The notes beneath the pieces were generated by a model, which worked only from the letters and a program-made list of their open reading frames with translations, had not been told where the DNA came from and ran no database searches. Shown here in pieces: positions 62,014 to 64,000 of a stretch of 64,000 nucleotides of DNA. Made by a program: the position numbers and the translations under genes. Each line of letters begins with the position of its first letter. Within the stretch, counting starts at the first letter, position 1. Source of the DNA: JBBATK01 sp044224515 (GTDB taxonomy: Bacteria; Bacteroidota; Ignavibacteria; Kapaibacteriales; NICIL-2); NCBI GenBank assembly GCA_044224515.1, contig JBGAKH010000015.1, positions 21,773 through 85,772 on the forward strand, read 5' to 3'.

Positions 62014-63837
62014 TCAATTCCGAAGTACAAAGCTAGCTTGAAACACACACTCTGAGCCATAAACTACAACTCTGTACAAACCGGACGACAGCCCCTCCAA
62101 AGGGATGCGATGTCGCAGCGTTGCCTCTTCGCAGCTAATGGTAGTGCGAAGACAACGTCGGCCGAGCTCGTCAACGATGTCAGCCACATATCCGTTCTGA
62201 CAAGTTCCCATGGTGTGAAATCCACTACTCGCTTCGGGCAGGCGCACGTACACCGCGTTTGCTGCCGGGTTCGGCGACACACTGAGAGATGCACCGACAT
62301 CTGTGTATGACACAACATCACTGGTGGTATCATGCGTCTCAACGTTTTTCGGACGCCACACAGCAATATTGTTGTACAGGTCCAGTGCAGCAACTGCTGC
62401 AGAGTTGGCACTCCAGCGTAGATCATACACTGAGGCTAGTCCGCGAACACGCCGGATGTTATGTCGTTGCCGATACTCGACCAAGCTCAAGTCCTCGTTT
62501 GGCTTCTCGCCAATGCAGGCGTAGAAGTCCCCGAGTGGACGAAACACCGGCGTGGTCTCGGTATCGTATTTGGCAGCTTTACCGGTAGACAATTCGAATT
62601 CAACTATTGCAGAAGAGTAGATATTCAGACACAACGAATCTCTACCCATAAACAAGTCATCCTTTGTTCGCGTGCTGAGACGTCCTATCGGATTCATATC
62701 GCTGATCCGAATAATCGAAACCGAGTCTGTAGAACTGACACAGAGAAAAGTTTGATCAGCATTCATGCGAAGACGTACGATTGGACCCCATCCGTCAAAC
62801 CATGGCACAGGCTTGCTGTCTTTCAGCCACAGCTTCCAGACTCCACCCAGCGTGGTGCCAAGCACCACACTGTCAGAGCCACCAATAAAGTGAAGCGCAC
62901 TTGCATGACCCGGAACAACCCAGCGATCGTCGACTCTGTTGGCTTTTGTGTTGAAGGCCATCAAGGTATCGGCGAGACTAAAGTAGACGTGTTCACCGCC
63001 CGGACTGTAACCAAGAAAGCTAAGAGATCGAGCGGAATCCAATGCAAAACGCTTTTCCAAAGTGGCGGCGTCTGCAACGATAAAGGAATGGTATTGCCGA
63101 GAAGTATCGGTATGGCCGAACACGATGTGCAGACTGTCCGGTGACCAGTGGCACTCCTGCATTAGTTGGTACGAGGCAGTGGACAAGCGATCCTTCGACT
63201 GTAAGTCCCAGGTGTGCACATTCATACTGTCAGCCGTGACGACCCTATAACCACTGGGTGAGATGTCGAATCCGACAATCTTAGCCATCGATTCTTGCTG
63301 CGGAAAACGACTTATACGTTGACCGGTGAAACAGTCATAGCGAGAATACACTGTGTCCAACACGAACAAATTGTTGCCGTCACTACTTAAGAACCACTCT
63401 TTATCCGGTGACACAACTGCCACGACTTTGCGTGCAGGAATATCAAGGAAATGTAGATTCTGCTGCTTATCCCGGATGTACATCAGATGATCGCCTTTCA
63501 GAAATCCGAATGATGTACCGTCTCCAATGAGCATGTCATGATCAAAATCAATCTTGTGTGAGAACACGCCTTGCAAAGTCAAGGTGTTGAGTATGGTCAA
63601 CGTGTTGTCAGCGGTCGTGTATGCAAACAGCGAACCATCGGCGTTGGAGCAACTCCCCACCAGAGGACCGGGTCCGAACTCGAGGTACACCTGTGCGGTT
63701 TTACGATCTCGAATACTGATGGTATCCACAAATCCCTGCAGAACGATGCGCGATGATTGTTGAACCCAATAGTATTCTCGACAAGGCATGGAAAGAGGTA
63801 TTCCCGATGAGTCGACCACTCCATCCAGGTCGCGCAC
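62014..63837 (-). pseudogene. N-terminally truncated propeller paralogue, possible frameshift
   Basis: 607 codons from a GTG at 63837. It aligns along its whole length with residues from about 290 onward of the 876-aa neighbour (DTISIRDRKTAQVYLEFGPG versus DTISVRDKVTSQVYGQFVPG; WSANSAAVAALDLYNNIAVW versus WSANSAAVAALDIYNNIVVW). It keeps a Por-type tail (SVSPNPAANAVYVRLPEAS, GLSSGLYRVVVYGSECVF). Homologous sequence continues upstream of the GTG (QRFYV before RDLDG) to an in-frame TGA at 63922-63924, with no ATG. The signal peptide and first blades are missing, so a T9SS cargo could not be exported from this start. Either a frameshift or stop has split the gene, with the front part beyond the window, or the sequence contains an error. 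Confidence 0.7.
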
Positions 63838-64000
63838 ATAAAATCGCTGAGGAGTGTAGAACCCAATCCATGCATTAGAGTAGGCGTATTCTCCTGAAAC
63901 CCGCGCAGTTACTATCTTGCTTCAAACATCTGGAGGCACCCAAAAGATGCACGAACTTGCCCACGAATTTACGAATCGGAAGATCAGTCCTTGGGGAGGA

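Overview
The window looks like chromosomal DNA from a free-living Gram-negative bacterium of the Bacteroidota/Chlorobiota (FCB) branch. Five proteins end in type IX secretion (T9SS, Por-type) sorting tails, there are many outer-membrane and lipoprotein genes, and several genes have little or no Shine-Dalgarno sequence. Flagellar genes (flhB, fliH, fliI) beside T9SS cargo, plus TPR-adenylate cyclases, fit the Ignavibacteria/Kapabacteria end of that branch better than typical Bacteroidota. The placement is inference from gene content, since no marker tree could be run.

Layout. 1-9.3 kb: TPR protein, TonB-dependent receptor with a His-rich plug, uncharacterised helical protein, exported Tudor-like protein, three small exported proteins. 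9.4-10.0 kb: first cluster of a paired-palindrome repeat family that returns at 30.7-30.9 kb and 58.8-59.2 kb. 10.4-14.0 kb: small orphan protein, ECF sigma/anti-sigma pair, DUF4382-like lipoprotein. 14.7-18.9 kb: OmpA-family protein with about 14 calcium-binding TSP3 loops, and a secreted beta-helix protein. 19.4-23.5 kb: two adenylate cyclases in tandem, one membrane-bound and one soluble. 23.6-26.6 kb: two paralogous exported proteins with a phage-tail-type C-terminal domain. 27.2-31.6 kb: sigma factor, a 1-kb gene-free stretch, flhB, an isolated nuoC, a YgjP-type metallopeptidase. 31.8-36.7 kb: two enzymes with twin-arginine leaders and an ABC-F ATPase. 36.8-42.5 kb: fliH-fliI diverging from the conserved rpmH-rnpA-yidD-yidC block. 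42.8-45.9 kb: membrane protein and STAND-type ATPase.

46.0-49.7 kb holds the most unusual system: an ECF sigma factor, a protein joining an anti-sigma-like N-terminus, one membrane helix, a long low-complexity linker and a C-terminal outer-membrane-barrel-like domain, then two related lipoproteins, all on one strand. The parts suggest an envelope-sensing regulon in which one polypeptide could reach from cytoplasm to outer membrane. 50.1-64.0 kb: secreted T9SS cargo (BNR/ASH-repeat protein, M1 peptidase, two WD40-like propeller paralogues of which the second lacks its N-terminus), aspartate-type aminotransferase, thioredoxin-like lipoprotein, EVE-domain protein.

Intergenic DNA carries two recurring kinds of structure: perfect hairpins, often with TTC/GAA loops, and short degenerate tandem arrays (14 bp at 1372 and 4136, 10-11 bp at 5965, 13 bp at 19113, 8 bp at 28268). 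I saw no tRNA, rRNA, CRISPR array, transposase or prophage.
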